Shown: in pieces, positions 10,400 to 22,632 of the stretch | Numbering within the stretch: position 1 is the stretch's first letter | Layout of the letters: every line of letters begins with the position of its first letter | DNA from: Beta vulgaris subsp. vulgaris | Taxonomy: Eukaryota > Streptophyta > Magnoliopsida > Caryophyllales > Amaranthaceae | Direction: 5' to 3' | DNA length: 64,000 bases | Assembly (NCBI RefSeq): GCF_026745355.1 | Contig: NC_079209.1 | Span: forward strand, 44,315,823-44,379,822 | Notes under the pieces: model-generated | What the model was told of the DNA's origin: nothing | Database searches by the model: none | What the model saw: the letters and a program-made list of their open reading frames with translations, nothing else | Program-made: the position numbers and the translations under genes

Positions 10400-12873
10400 T
10401 TGATATTAAAATAATTTATTTATTTAAAAGTTTGACTATTTGAAAGTTAAAGGAATTATTTTAAGGATTTAAAGAAATTAAAATATCTTGTTAATTCATG
10501 CTTTGAAAAACATTTGAAATAATTTTTGGATTCGAAAAAGGGGTCTAAATGGGCTTGAGGAACCCAAACACTATTTAGATTAGGAAAAGGATTTCTAGTT
10601 GTGTTAGGAGATCCAAACATCAATTTTACTCACCATTAAACTCTATTTAAGCCCAATTGCCTTTTCCTAAGCCCACAAGGAAAACACATATATAAATTCA
10701 TTAAATCCATAATTTTTCCGACACATAATTTTCTATCTCCTCACTCCACGTACACCAAAACCAGCGCCCTCTTCCTCCCTCTTTCTCTCTCACGATTTTC
10801 TTCTTTCTTCCTTCCTAAGCAACGTTTTCTTCTTCAAAAGTAATCTCCCTTCCTCAATCGAACCATTGCCGACTGCCGCCACCTGCTGCCACGTCACCAC
10901 CACATGCGACCTTTGTTGTTCTTTTCCTTTGTTTTGGCTTGATTACCTTTCTTCCTCCTCAAGTTATGTTTAAAGATCGTGTTTTTAAGATTTGTTTTTA
11001 GTTTAATTATGTTTAAAAGCTTTAGTTTGATGATTTGATTATGAATCTAAGATTATATAATTTATGTATTGAAGAAATAAAATTTCAAATTTATTTATTA
11101 TGTTTAGAATGAATTTTTAATTATCAAAGCATGGATTTTTAGGTTGTAAAAGATTGGAAAATCATAGTAGTATGTTATAAACTATGTAATTGATTATTCT
11201 TATAAGTTTAAGTATGTTTAAAGGGAATTTTTACATATTATATGTTGCTGGAATTTTAAAAAGGATATTATTAATGGAGTTTTAAAGATTTTAATAACTA
11301 GTATGATAGTACTATGCTAGGAAGTGTTAGTAATTGAAGTTTTAATGATGGATAAGACTTTAAAATATTTGTAAAGAAGATTTAAAGTATTTTAAAGTTG
11401 TCGGAAATAAATTGAATTTATATTGGTTGTTTTGGGCAGAGAATTCTCTCTAGGCGACTTTTAAGAAGTTAAAGTAATCTATCAGTTTGTTTACACAAGG
11501 AACGTACATATACCTATGTGTTGATTGATGTAGTATCATGATTTTAAGAAGGAAGTTACGTAGTATCATGTATAGGAACTATGTTGAGTTCATATATCAT
11601 TGATATTATGTTGGATTCTGCATGTTTTATGCTGTTGTGCGAACAAGTTCATTATGAGATATATATTATGAGATTTATATCATGTTTATACGGAAGATTG
11701 ATGCAAACATGTTGGTTGGAAACTATATTTTATTAATTCACATGGGGGAATTAATATATTTATTAGTATGGATCATGATTGAATCATGTTGAATTCTTTT
11801 ATTATTATTTCACTACTCTATGAGGACCGAGGGCGTTATTTGGTAAGTTGATATTTTTATACATTTGAAAGTTAAGTTGGTTGTTGGCTAGGTTCACCAA
11901 GTAAGGAAGATTGGATTAAAGAAGGAATTAATCTTGGGTTGTAAGTTGTGTGATCACTTATCTAATCCTAAGGTAAAATAAAGGTTGTGATTGTTTGTTC
12001 ATGTATTATCTGTGTTGCTTATGTGTCATACCAATTAATAAATGCTAAATCACGTAAAGTGAAACTTGGCTAGTAATAAGCTTTAGACTGGTGCACGTCT
12101 GAAGTATTGGACAAACAGGAGTTGAGGTACATGGTGAGTGTGTCATAACTTTTTTTGGGATCAGAATGATCACCGTTCCTATTTTATTCTTAAAGGTTCT
12201 TTGATATCGTAGGTCATGGGAATACGGAGTCGCGCCCGTATTTCGTCTTCCAAAGGGAGACTGGTTTTAGTTAGACAATTGAGTCCATTAACTATTCTAT
12301 TGAAAATAATAAGAATTTTGTTAAAGTTTTGTTCAGTAAAATTTATCTGCAAGTTCTTATGTTATTATTTATCCCTGTTTGCTATTTATTAGAATCATAT
12401 TAGGATTTTATTTATTTATTATGTAGTACTCAACTTTGATGATTACGTGCTTTTGTTGTGTATGTTGATCATGGCTATGCCTTATTGATCCTGTGATGTA
12501 CCATTTTGGTGAGCAAACTTTTTGGTGAGTAGACTTTCTAGATCAATAGTGCATTGTCATCTACATGTTTGAAGATAATGCATAATTGGTTTCGGGAATG
12601 GAGAGCTTGTGTAGTTTATTAATTGTTTATCGTACTTTGGTTTACATGCTTTATAGTTGGTTTGGTTTTAAGTTAACATTGACGTTGTTGGTTGTCTTTT
12701 AAAGTTGACTCTGTTATTAATTAAATTTTCAATTTTAAAGTTAGTTATTATGTTTTTCGCTGTAAAATTCTAAATAAACCGATACGTTATCACACGGCCG
12801 ATAATGCTTTGGTGATTCTTTAAGTTTTATATCTGAAAAGTATTTTGGAAAAGAGATAATTATCACGGTTACA
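10400..12873 (+). repeat. LTR-like repeat, copy A
   Basis: The right part (about 11590-12873) matches copy B (35370-36832), sharing GAAGTATTGGACAA, TCGCGCCCGTATTTCGTCTT, a TGATCATGGCTATGCCTTATTG segment and an end of AATACGTTATCACACG ... TTACA. Ending in TTACA suits an LTR ending CA. A TATA-like CATATATAAATT (about 10687) followed by a CT-rich stretch sits upstream, consistent with plus orientation. The left end and a TSD were not found, so type and start are tentative. Confidence 0.4.
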
Positions 12874-14069
12874 CACATTGCCCAACAAAGGTCAAAGGAA
12901 CATGATAATATATAAACAAGGTAATAGCTTTAAATTTGTATTCTTTCCACGAGGGACTTGTGTATTTCATGAACAAAAGCAAACAAAGAAATACTCTATG
13001 AATATGACTAAATTTGAGGCTTTAATTCCAATATATTTACCAGCTACTGAATTATATAATTGTGGGGATATATATCTTGTCTTTGAGTAATTTTTTCCAC
13101 AAAAACCAATATAAGATTTAGATTAATTGGTTAACATTTTTGTATCTCAAATGTGAGATTTATATTTTTAATTGTAAAGTTTGTCGTTTGTTTGAAAGGG
13201 TAGACTACGTATAATAACATGATAATTTATTGCCTTGAATTTTCGATTATATATATAAATTGGTCTGTCTTTGTACAAATATCCAAACCCATTTTTTTGT
13301 CAGTTAATTAGTTTTCATTCATCATTAATGCATGTCTTGATCTAATCATTTCATGATAGATTCAGATTTTTCCATATCCTACAAGATGATAGACCATATT
13401 GTTGCCAATTTGACCCTACAAAGAAGAAAAAAAATTTGTGAAATAATGTAATTAATAACTCAATGATGACCGAACCAATGCAAATTTGATTCTATGGTAA
13501 ATATTTGTTGAGCTCAAAGCCCCAAACCTTAGCTGATGCTGGTGGGAACCGGGAACTTCGTTTTTATTTCTAAAAAGGTTATGTTATATGCAGCTCTTAA
13601 AGCGGCATATAAGACATAAATACATTGTTTAAAATGGAATTTAGTTGCAAATTTATGACAAAAGTTTGCATTAAATCTATGTAATAAATGATCCGTTAAT
13701 ACTTATTTTTTCTGTTTTTAGCTTTTTATATGCAACCCTTAAGACTGCATTTAGTTTTTTCCTTCTAAAAAGTATCTCCCATCTCTTTTTTGTTTTTGGT
13801 GAGTGCCATTTCTTTTCTGTCTGTTCTGTTCCGTTCCTTACCCATCTACCTTTTGGAGTTTTGGTGTATACTGTATATATCATTATTGTGAAGTTGGAAA
13901 ACGTGCCAGCAATAAATGGTTTTTTTCCCGCGGAGCAATAAATGCTTTACAAGTGGTTATCACAAAACAGTAAAATTTCCATTTCATTGCAAGTTTTGAA
14001 AAACAAAAATGCGGACTTTTACGGTTTTACCAAATATCTTTGTGTAACTTTTTTATACTTAAACAGTTA
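12874..14069. other. Intergenic, no supported gene
   Basis: It contains a 70-codon plus-strand frame (12878-13090, opening with TTG not ATG) and a 68-codon minus-strand frame (13677-13883). Neither shows a domain, splice context or composition of a gene. Confidence 0.4.
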
Positions 14070-14444
14070 GGCTCTGTTTGGGGAAGCATTTTAGCTACCT
14101 TAAATGATAAGGTGCTAACATATTTTAGGTGCTAAAATGATTAGCAGTGTTTGGGAAGCACCTAAAATAAAATTTCAGGTGGCTAAAATGACATAAATGA
14201 TAAGTTAAAAAATTTAGCTTTTCACAATCAGGTGACTGAAATTTTGGAAAATCTTTCCAAAATTTTGACAACAACTAATTTTGCTAAAATAATTTATCAA
14301 CTTAATCAACTAATTTTGCCAAACAATTAAACTAATCAGTTATCTTATCAGTTTCAGCACCTTATCAGTTTCAGCATTATCTTATCAGTTTCAGTTAACT
14401 TATCAGTTTCAGTTTATTTTCAGCTAGTAATGCCAAACAGAGCC
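14070..14444. mobile_element. MITE with GGCTCTGTTTGG termini
   Basis: Inverted ends GGCTCTGTTTGG and CCAAACAGAGCC bound 375 bp with internal repeats of TTATCAGTTTCAG. The termini resemble Tourist (PIF/Harbinger) or hAT MITEs. The flanks do not show a clean TSD. Confidence 0.65.
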
Positions 14445-14459
14445 AAAGTAGTAGTATGA

Positions 14460-14814
14460 CTATGTTCAGTTCACCTTATTTTTGCTTATTTCAAATTTAA
14501 TCAGATCAGGTCAAATCTAATCTGAAAAAATAAGTTCAGATCAGATCTGATCATGTTTATATTTAAAATCATTATTATTATTCCCCTAAAAAAATCATTA
14601 TTATTATTAAATATCTTTCATTACATATTAGTAAAAATTATAATAATTGAATATTAATAAAGTACTCATTGAGACGAATCAAACAAGACCCCACATGACT
14701 ATATTTTTTCTTATATATTGAGAAAAATCTAAAAGATAAGATCTTGTAATCAGATAAGTTCAGATCAGATCAGATAAGTTCAGATCAGAAAATTTCAGGT
14801 GAACTAAACATAGC
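14460..14814. mobile_element. MITE with CTATGTTCAGTTCACC termini (copy 2)
   Basis: Same family as 7171-7521: termini CTATGTTCAGTTCACC / GGTGAACTAAACATAG, GATCAGATC arrays and the shared internal module (GAGACGAATCAAACAAGACC at about 14670), in the opposite internal orientation to copy 1. Confidence 0.7.
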
Positions 14815-14819
14815 CTTAT

Positions 14820-15039
14820 ATCTTGTCTTTATTAATTTACTTGTATTTCTTTTTGGAATATACTTTATTAATTTTTTTTTATTTTTTTTTAAAAATTGAG
14901 ACCACTAACTCTCCATCACAAGCACATTCAACTTTAACATAAAATAATAGTTTCTATTTCTTTCTATGTCCCCACAACATTGTTTCTCCTAAAACTTTGT
15001 ACAAAAAAAAACGGGTAAACTAATAAAGATCGGAGGGAG
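14820..15039. mobile_element. Stowaway-like MITE, left terminus decayed
   Basis: It matches the MITE at 36185-36408 along its length (ATTAATTTAC start, CCACAACATT, TTTCTCCTAAAACT). It ends GATCGGAGGGAG followed by TA. The left terminal CTTCCTCC is not preserved. Confidence 0.55.
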
Positions 15040-15049
15040 TATTTTGCAC

Positions 15050-15530
15050 GGACAATGCCCCATTAGTTACAATTATCAAACATATTATTTATAAGTTTTA
15101 TAATTGATTCTATTAGTCAATATTTTTGTCTAGTGCGAAATTGAAAAATGGAAGTCATGACATGATAAAGTTTTAAAAAAAAATCTATGGAATTGGGGTT
15201 AAAAATAACAATTTCAATCAAATTTGAGTAAGAAAATTTTATTACTTAATAAAAGGGTTAAATATCAAAAAGCTTGTCTACATGTTTTTATAATTACATA
15301 CAATTATAAGACTTTACTATGCTTTGTTTTGAAAAATTAAACGTTGAAATTGTAATGGATTAATGGTCAAACTCTCATATTTCGTTTAAAAGGTCATGTG
15401 TTCAAATCCTAATAATTACACGTTGTTAGTATTTTTGATTGAGATTATAAACATGTGTATTTTAAGCTTGGGAAGAGTGTCATGTGACACCATTCCTTGA
15501 ATAAGAATGTCTTTTAATATATTTGTATTA
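15050..15530 (-). mobile_element. Decayed Helitron (H6)
   Basis: The right end on the minus strand gives AATACAAATATATTAAAAG followed by a GTGTCACATGACACTC stretch equivalent to the CCACGTGGCACTC of other copies. A B-box-like GTGTTCAAATCC at about 15397 matches the tRNA-like module. The 3' end (GCCCCATTAGTTAC on the plus strand) is degenerate, so the left boundary is approximate. Confidence 0.4.
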
Positions 15531-16573
15531 ATGTTACAATGTAATTTTTCAATATTTATCATATACCCCTCAAATTTTGAAAGTTCATCATACACCCTTA
15601 ATGACTAATAATCGCTAGATTTTCAAGTCAATAATCCCTAATTTCCATTACTAAACCCTAAATAATATTTGACTCATTTACCTTAATTTAAAAGGGGTTT
15701 ATCAGGGTTTAATAACAAAATTAGGTGTTAATGACTATAAAAATTAATGGTTGTCGGTTATTAATGGCGTATGGTGAAAATCTTTAAGAAAGTTGAAAGA
15801 TATGGGGTGAAGTACTAATGGTCGAGGGTATTTGGTAAAAAATTAAATTACTAGGTCTCTTTTGTAAGCAAGCTGTGTTATGAAAACATCAATGAAACAA
15901 TAAGTTGAGGACTGATATTTTATAGCATTGATCCAATTTTTTAAGAATGCCCATAACATTTTTTTCTAGAGATGAAAAGAGACGACTATAGTGAGGTCTA
16001 GCAATCGAGTGAGAGCACATGGCATAAACTTGCATGACAAATTAACAATGCCTTTTCATTATGTAATAAACTAATATTTTATCCTTAAGTCATATTAAAA
16101 TGTTAGGATCCATATAATTATATTAAAAGATATAAATATGCATATCCATACATGCCAGTTTAGAAGGATTAATACTAAAAGATGCACTTATCTTCTATTT
16201 TGGTTTAAAATATATCACCAACAACATTATTGGGTTAAAGAAACATAGTTGACCACTTATAGTCCTGGTAATCGTTTCCAAGACCAATCTCGGAAATGCA
16301 ACTGATGCAACCGCCACCAAGACCAAAACTCCACTTTCCGCACGACAAACTGATTGGCTATAAGCTGCTAATCCAGCGAGCTTATGGTCGACAAGAGGAA
16401 CATGCTGATGATCAATTTGTTCGGAGGACTCTACACTTCTACTCATCAGTTTACTATTCTACACAACAACATTCAGCTCTATCAAAAATTAACATGGGAT
16501 GCTTTAACACGATTATTAATAATTGTGAAGCTGCTTGAGCTAACTTAAATCAAAGTAATCACTTCATTCCTAA
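15531..16573. other. Intergenic, no supported gene
   Basis: Overlapping 83- and 80-codon frames on opposite strands (16195-16538) lie just before the Copia LTR. Neither shows a recognisable domain, and one may be a gene or retrotransposon scrap. Nothing else is seen. Confidence 0.35.
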
Positions 16574-16866
16574 TGAATTATAAGCTTACTCACAGACACT
16601 CAACAACTTTGAGCTCACTAATGCCACATCAGCTTCTTCTCTCTAAGTTATTTGTAACAAAATTTGTTATTCTGTTGTTGAGATGTAATACAGATCTTTT
16701 TATCATTGCTTATAATGATTAGAGTACTATATAAGTACTCATGATGTAATCACAGTATATAATTGATTACATAATAAAATTCCCTCTCATTCTTTCCTCT
16801 CTCTAAATTCTCTCTTCTCTCATGTTCTCTTCTATTTCAATCTTAGCTTCAGTTGAAACTTCTTTA
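16574..16866 (+). repeat. 5' LTR of the Copia element
   Basis: It starts TGAATTATAAGC and ends GTTGAAACTTCTTTA, with the primer-binding-site-like TGGTATCAGAGC directly after. It shares ACTATATAAGTACTCATGAT and TTTTTATCATTGCTT with the 3' copy, but has about 80 bp of CT-rich sequence near its end that the 3' copy lacks. Confidence 0.8.
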
Positions 16867-17225
16867 TGGTATCAGAGCAGAAATTCATTTCATCCTGGTG
16901 AATTACTGCATAAAATTCCGCAAATTAAAATTGAAGAAGAATATCGACCATAATTCATCTGTAGATAATCTTCAAATTCTGCAGTAATCAAGATTGCAGA
17001 TCTTCAATCAGGTTTTGCGTTCAAAATTCTTCAATTCATATTCGATTTCAGAAACTTTTCTTGAAGATTCTGAGATAAATTTTTCATCATTCAAACTTAT
17101 CATTCAATTTTTTTTGCTTCTTGTCATTCAAAGTTTCTTTGCTTGATTCTCAAATCTGATCATTTTCTTTTACTTAAATCAATTTCTTGATTTCTCAAAC
17201 CACTCAAAATACTCAAACATCTACT

Positions 17226-17317
17226 ATGTCAGATCCTCTAAGTCCTCACATCATACATCCAAATAAATACACTTCTTTGCCTTTGATTGCTGAAAAATTT
17301 AATGGAGAATGTTATGG
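17226..17317 (+). pseudogene. Copia gag, 5' part (interrupted)
   Basis: A gag frame opens at the ATG at 17226 (MSDPLSPHIIHP...) and reads into the conserved start of a Copia gag (LIAEKFNGE) before being broken by the CACTA element at 17318. The frame resumes after 19977 with matching gag sequence, and the broken codon is restored if the element and one TGG are removed. An in-frame stop shortly after the junction shows further decay. Confidence 0.75.
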
Positions 17318-19020
17318 CACTAGGGAAAAAAAAGGAAGGACTGCATTTTCTTTAAAACGTAGCCCTTCTTGTATGAAGGGCTGCGGTTTTTGGGCTAACC
17401 GCAGCCCTATTAGTGAAGGGTTGCGGTTATTTAAAAATCGTAGCCCTATTAAGTAATAAAGCACTGCGGTTTTTTAAAAACGCAGCCCTCGAAGTAATAA
17501 AGGACTGCGTTTTTTAAATAAACGCAACCTTTTATAGGCTTTTTTTTAAAAATAACTTTAATTTAAAAAGAATTGTGGAGACTTTAAGGGTTTCTCACAA
17601 ACTCACCAAACATGTCTCATTTCACGCCATATTCTCTCTCCTCATTTCACGCCATATTCTCTCTCCTCATTTCACTCCTATCTTCAATCTCCTCATTTCA
17701 CCCTATCTATCTTCTCTCTCCCTCCTCTCATCTTCTCTGTTAACTTGAGTCTTTTCACGCCATATTCATAGTTTTAGTGCAACAATTTGAGTCTGCCTCG
17801 TCGGCCTTTGTTCTTCAGTCGGCCGTTCTTCTTCCGTCAACCTTCGAATTGCTTTTCTGCTTCGTCGGCCTTTCTTCTTCCGTCAACCTTCGAACGCCAA
17901 GCGAATGAAGACCGACCTTTAATTTCTTCTGCCGTTTCCGCCCCTTTTCACCGGCGCCGTCGTTCGTGTTGCCAGTCCACACTATTTTCCGTACCAACAT
18001 TTCATAAGTTAGGGTTTCAAGATCTAATGTCATTTTCTCATTTTTTTTTGAAAAAATTGACAAAAATAAGCCAACCTTTACCCCGTATTCCAGAAATAAG
18101 CTAACCTTTCGAAAATCCAGAAATAATACAACTTTTGCATCATTTTTATCAATTTTAAGTCAGATGACTTAAAACCGGTTTCACAGGTAATCTATTTTTA
18201 TCTTTTTTGTTTTTGTTTTTTTCCCCCTAAATTCTGATTTCTCTCTCCCCTCTTTATTCTAATCTCCTCTCTCTTTCTCCACCTTCTTTCCTCTGATCTT
18301 TGATTCTCTCTCCTCTAATCTCTTATTCTCTCTCAACCACCTAGCACCATCATCATCACCATTCTCCCTTCTTTCTCTCTCCCTAACCTCCTTCAACAAC
18401 CACTGCCACCGCCAGACGAACAACAACACCACCTTCAATATCACCGCTCATCATCATCTTCGATCTACTTTTCCTTTGATCTGTTCTGCTGCTGCTTCGT
18501 GGGTCTAGATGAATTTATGTGGCTTTCGGCGGGTTGGTGGTGGTGGGGGTTTGAGTGCTTGGGTTTGGGAGGGGTGTGTTGTTTGGGAGGGGGTTGGTGG
18601 TCGTGGTTCGGTTTAGGAGGAGGTTTGATTGTGGGTTGGTGGTGGTGGTGGTTTGAGTGGTGGTCGGGGTATGTGGTTGGGTTTTAGATCTAGTAGGGGT
18701 TGGTGATTAAATTTGTTGAATTTTTGGGTTCAAATTTGGGGGAAAATCTGGGTTTGAATTTAGGGATTTTAGGGTTCGAATTTGGGGGGAAATGGGGTGG
18801 TTTCAGCGGTTGTTGAGCCGATGTCGACGGTTGTGGTGTGGATTTCGGTGGCTGTTGGTTTGTTTCCGACGGTTGTGGTTGCTGATGATGATGATGGCAA
18901 TGAAGTTTCCGACAGTTATGGGGAGCAGGTTGATGATGAATGTTGATCTGATTATGTGAATTGATGATGAGGATGATTTGATGATGTGAAGTTGATGATA
19001 ATTAATAACAATGATAATAC

Positions 19021-19083
<63 letters not shown>

Positions 19084-19974
19084 TATAATAATAATAATAA
19101 TACTTAATAACAATAGTTATTAATAACAATGATAATTAATAATAATTAGTAATAATAAAAATTAAAAATTAGTGATAGTAGTGTAATTTATTAGTGATAA
19201 TAGCGAAAATTAGTGATAATAGTGTAATTAACCTGAAGCAACAGGTAACTAACCGGTCATATCACCAGTTGACCCAAAATTGGTAAAAATGATGCAAAGG
19301 TTGTATTATTTCTGGATTTTCGAAAGGTTAGCTTATTTCTGGAATACGGGGCAAAGGTTGGCTTATTTTTGTCAATTTTTCCTTTTTTTTTAAATTTTTT
19401 TTATTAATTCTATGTATATATCTCTAATGTATTTCTGTATATCTATTTCTTTTATCCTTTTTGTTTTTTTTTTCCATTTTTCCTTATTAGCTCTGTTTTT
19501 ATTTTTTTTAATATATTCTGTAATTAAGGTTTGTAAAATATTATTTTTATTGAATATATGATGGTTCGAGGTTCAAGATACTTAGAAATTCGATTATGAG
19601 AGGTTAGCTTCATAATGAAGTAGTTTTTGTTATTATATATAAATGTCAGTTTGTGATTTTGTTATAATTTTTTATCAGTTTAGAATTGATTTTATGTCAA
19701 TTTGACATAAAAATGCAAAAAAAAAAAATTTATTTTTATATTTTGGGGTCCAAATGGGCTGCAGTTTTGGGCTAAAACCGCAGCCCTTCTATGTTAAAAG
19801 GGCTGCGGTTTAGGCCCAAAACCGCAACCCTTCCAAAACTGAAGGGCTTCGATTTTGAGCCTAAATCGCATCCCTTCATTTTTGCCGAAGGGTGGCTATG
19901 GAAAGGGCTGCTAGCAAAAAACGCAGCCCTTAGGGTTGTTTCAACCATAGCCCTTCCTTATTTTTCCACTAGTG
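17318..19974. mobile_element. Non-autonomous CACTA (En/Spm) transposon in gag
   Basis: Left end CACTAGGGAAAAAAAAGGAA and right end (reverse complement) CACTAGTGGAAAAATAAGGA match, flanked by the 3-bp TSD TGG (17315-17317, 19975-19977) typical of CACTA. Both subterminal zones (about 17342-17530, 19755-19955) carry many copies of GGGCTGCGGTTTT / AAACCGCAGCCC in both orientations. No transposase is present. The interior has a thrice-repeated TTCACGCCATATTCTCTC (about 17617-17680) and a nested MULE-type element. Confidence 0.9.
18050..19382. mobile_element. Tandem-repeat-TIR MULE, family 1 (AAGCCAACCTTT), copy a
   Basis: The two ends match as inverted repeats over more than 120 bp: three degenerate units of about 28 bp built on AATAAGCCAACCTTT or AATAAGCTAACCTTT, then a CAGATGACTT core. 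Flanks are nine T on each side (18041-18049, 19383-19391), consistent with a 9-bp TSD though weak because homopolymeric. The interior goes from CT-rich (18240-18440) to GGT-rich (18500-18690), then a (TAA)n tract (19023-19105). There is no transposase, and the short frames inside are not genes. Confidence 0.8.
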
Positions 19975-19977
19975 TGG

Positions 19978-20299
19978 TGAGTGGAAAAGGAGTATGAAAA
20001 TTGCTCTTTTAGTTAAAAACTAACTGAATTTTATAGATGGAAGCTTGCCTAATCCACCTAGTACTGATCTTAATAGTAAAGCATGGGAAAGATGTAATGA
20101 CATCATTATTTCATACGTTCTTAAATCATTGGAGCTTAGTATAGCTAGGAGTGTCATTTATTTGAATATTGTTGTTGAAATTTGGAAAGACTTAGAAGAG
20201 AGGTTCTCTCGGATGTCAGTTCTATACACTTCAGCAAAATCTATCAGAGATTTCACAAGGATCTATTTCACTTACAGATTGCTGTATGAGATGAATTAA
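19978..20299 (+). pseudogene. Copia gag, 3' part
   Basis: The frame resumes immediately after the CACTA TSD with gag sequence (EWKRSM... then, after a stop, NSKAWERCNDIIISYVLKSL), matching the UBN2-type gag of Copia elements. Stops and the insertion make it non-functional. Confidence 0.7.
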
Positions 20300-20599
20300 G
20301 TGTTGTCATACCATTACCTACATGTTCATGTAACAAATGCACATGTAATCTTACACAGAAATTCATAAAATAGTAAGATGAGGGTAGATTGCTTCGATTA
20401 ATCATAAAACTAGACCAGAAGTATATTTATGCTACAACTAATATCCTAATGATGCAGTCTCTTCCTAAGGTTCTTTGGCTCATAGATTGCTTATTCAAGA
20501 TGAAAAGCAAAGACAAACTTTTGATCCTATAGGACAAGTGCATGTTAATTCAGTCAACAGTACTAGAGAGATTCCATGCTACAATAATAAATACAAACA

Positions 20600-21780
20600 A
20601 AACTCTCCTAAGTTTGTATTCTAGAATTTAGGCAAGAAATTAAATTGGTTGTTGGAGGTGGATCTCACAAACAACCTTATTGTAATCATTGTAAGAGATC
20701 GGAACACACTTGGACATTTATGATGAAAAATAATATTGATACAATTGCTATCTTACAACATTTTCATACTCTTGTTGATACTTAGTATAATACTAAAATT
20801 GCTTGTTTAATAACTGACAATGCAAAGGAGTTTTGTAAAGGAGATATATTGGAGTTATTGTGTTGTAAAGGCATGAAACATCAAAGATCTTGTAATAGCC
20901 CCAACAGGATGGGGTTGTGGAAAGAAAGCACATGCATATGCTGGAAACAGCCAGAGCCTTGTACTTTCAGAGTAATGTTCCTGTGAGATTTTGGGGGTGA
21001 ATGTGTCTTATGTACCACTCACATCATTAATAGAATGCCACTGAGTAGTGTGGGTTCTATTTCTCCATATGAAAAATTACATGGTACTACACCAGTTGTG
21101 GATCACTTGAAGGTTTTTGGGTGCTTATATTCTGTTTTAACTATTAAAACTCATAGGTCAAAATTTGACCCTAGAGGAGTTTGGTGTGTGTTCCTGGGTA
21201 TCCTACTGATCAAAAAGCCTACAAAGTGTTATCCTTAGATATAGGGAAGATCTTTGTATCTAGAGATGTACATTTTTATGAACATCATCTTCCTTTCCAT
21301 CACATTGACCTTCCTACTTCTCCAAACACAACCTCTACTCCTATATCACCTATATATCTTCCTGTTTCTACCCCTATTACTATGGATATGAATTTTTCTA
21401 TCCCTAAACCTTTTATCTTCCCCTCTGATTCAAACTCTTCTTCTTCTTCTCAACCTAATACCTCATCATCACCTTCTAACACATCTTCATCAATTCCTAC
21501 TTTTTCTCCTCCAGTTTCTACTGCTCAATCGATTCCTCCCAATCCTTCTTCTCCTGTTTCTAATGCTCAACCTATTCCACTTAGACAATCCACCAAATTC
21601 AAGACTACCCCTTCTTACCTTAATAACTATGTCTGCATTACAGAACATGTCACTTCCCACTGGTGCAACATAGTCTCTTTTACTCAACTTCCATCACCCA
21701 TTCAAGCCTACATCAATACCACTGCTGAACTTACTGAGCTAGTAAATTATCGGGAAGCCTTACACCTGCTTGGGTTGAAG
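20600..21780 (+). pseudogene. Copia protease/integrase region, broken
   Basis: A CCHC-like remnant (YCNHCKRSEHTW, about 20680) has lost its last cysteine. It is followed by integrase fragments (GVVERKH-like at about 20910; INRMPLSSVGSISPYEKLHG; FGCLYSVL) and the serine/proline-rich linker typical after Copia integrase (about 21300-21600). At least two frame changes and stops break it. Confidence 0.7.
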
Positions 21781-21782
21781 TC

Positions 21783-22082
21783 ATGCAGAAGGAACTTGAT
21801 GCTTTAGAAGCAAATCACACATGGGAAATGGTTGAACTTTCTAAGCATAAGAAGACTATAGGATGCAAGTGGGTCTTCAAAATCAAAATGAAGGCTGATG
21901 GCGCAGTTGAGAGATTGAAAGCTAGGCTTGTTGCCAAAGGCTTCACTCAAAGATATGGGTTGGACTACACTGAAATTTTCTCTCCAGTGATTAAAATGAC
22001 CACCATCAGATGTTTCTTATCAGTTGCTGCCAGTCATAGGTGGGAGCTTCACCAACTTGACATCAATAATGCAAGTTCTTAG
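21783..22082 (+). pseudogene. Copia reverse transcriptase, N-terminal fragment
   Basis: The frame encodes the conserved start of Copia RT ([60 protein letters not shown]) and stops soon after HQLDINNAS. The catalytic YVDD part is missing through a deletion before the RNase H remnant. Confidence 0.85.
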
Positions 22083-22273
22083 TCAGTTTCCGTACAATCC
22101 TAAGTTCCCTCAGTTTTAGGCTCTTCACCATGTCCTGAGATATTTGGCTCATACTTTGGATTAAGGGAGCCTCCTACAGGCCACTGCACAAATTACTCTT
22201 CAAGCCTATGGGATTCTTGTCCAGATACCAGAAGGTCTGTAACTTGTTACAGTTTGCTTCTTAATAATCTCTT

Positions 22274-22620
22274 GTGTCTTGGAAGTCCAAAAAGCAATCT
22301 ACCATCTCTAAATCCTCTAGTGAAGCTGAGTACATGACCATGGCTGCAGCTGCAGTAGAATTCACTTGGATAGTTAGGTTATTACAAAAGCTTAATGTCT
22401 TTAATCCCACTCCTGTCATCTTAAACTGTGACAATCAAATTGCTCTTTACATTGGTAAAAACTGTATTTCATGAGAAAACAGAACATATTGAGCTAGACT
22501 GTCACTTCACAATGGAAAAGGTGCTAGAAGGATTACTTGAATTAACTTATCTTCCTACTAAAGAGCAGCTATTAGATGTCTTCACCAAGCCCCTGCCTTA
22601 TTCTCAGCCATCCTTCAGCT
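22274..22620 (+). pseudogene. Copia RNase H, broken
   Basis: SWKSKKQSTISKSSSEAEYM is the hallmark end of Copia polyproteins, followed by NCDNQIALYIGKN. The frame then shifts to HIELDCHFTMEKV and TKEQLLDVFTKPLP. The frameshift near 22465 splits the domain. Confidence 0.85.
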
Positions 22621-22632
22621 TGCAAGGGGTAA

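Noticed and set aside
12878..13090. 70-codon plus-strand frame
   Set aside because: It opens with TTG, has no recognised domain and no neighbouring exons; likely chance in AT-rich DNA.
16195..16538. Two overlapping frames on opposite strands just before the Copia LTR
   Set aside because: No recognisable family; one must be a shadow, and neither has gene context.
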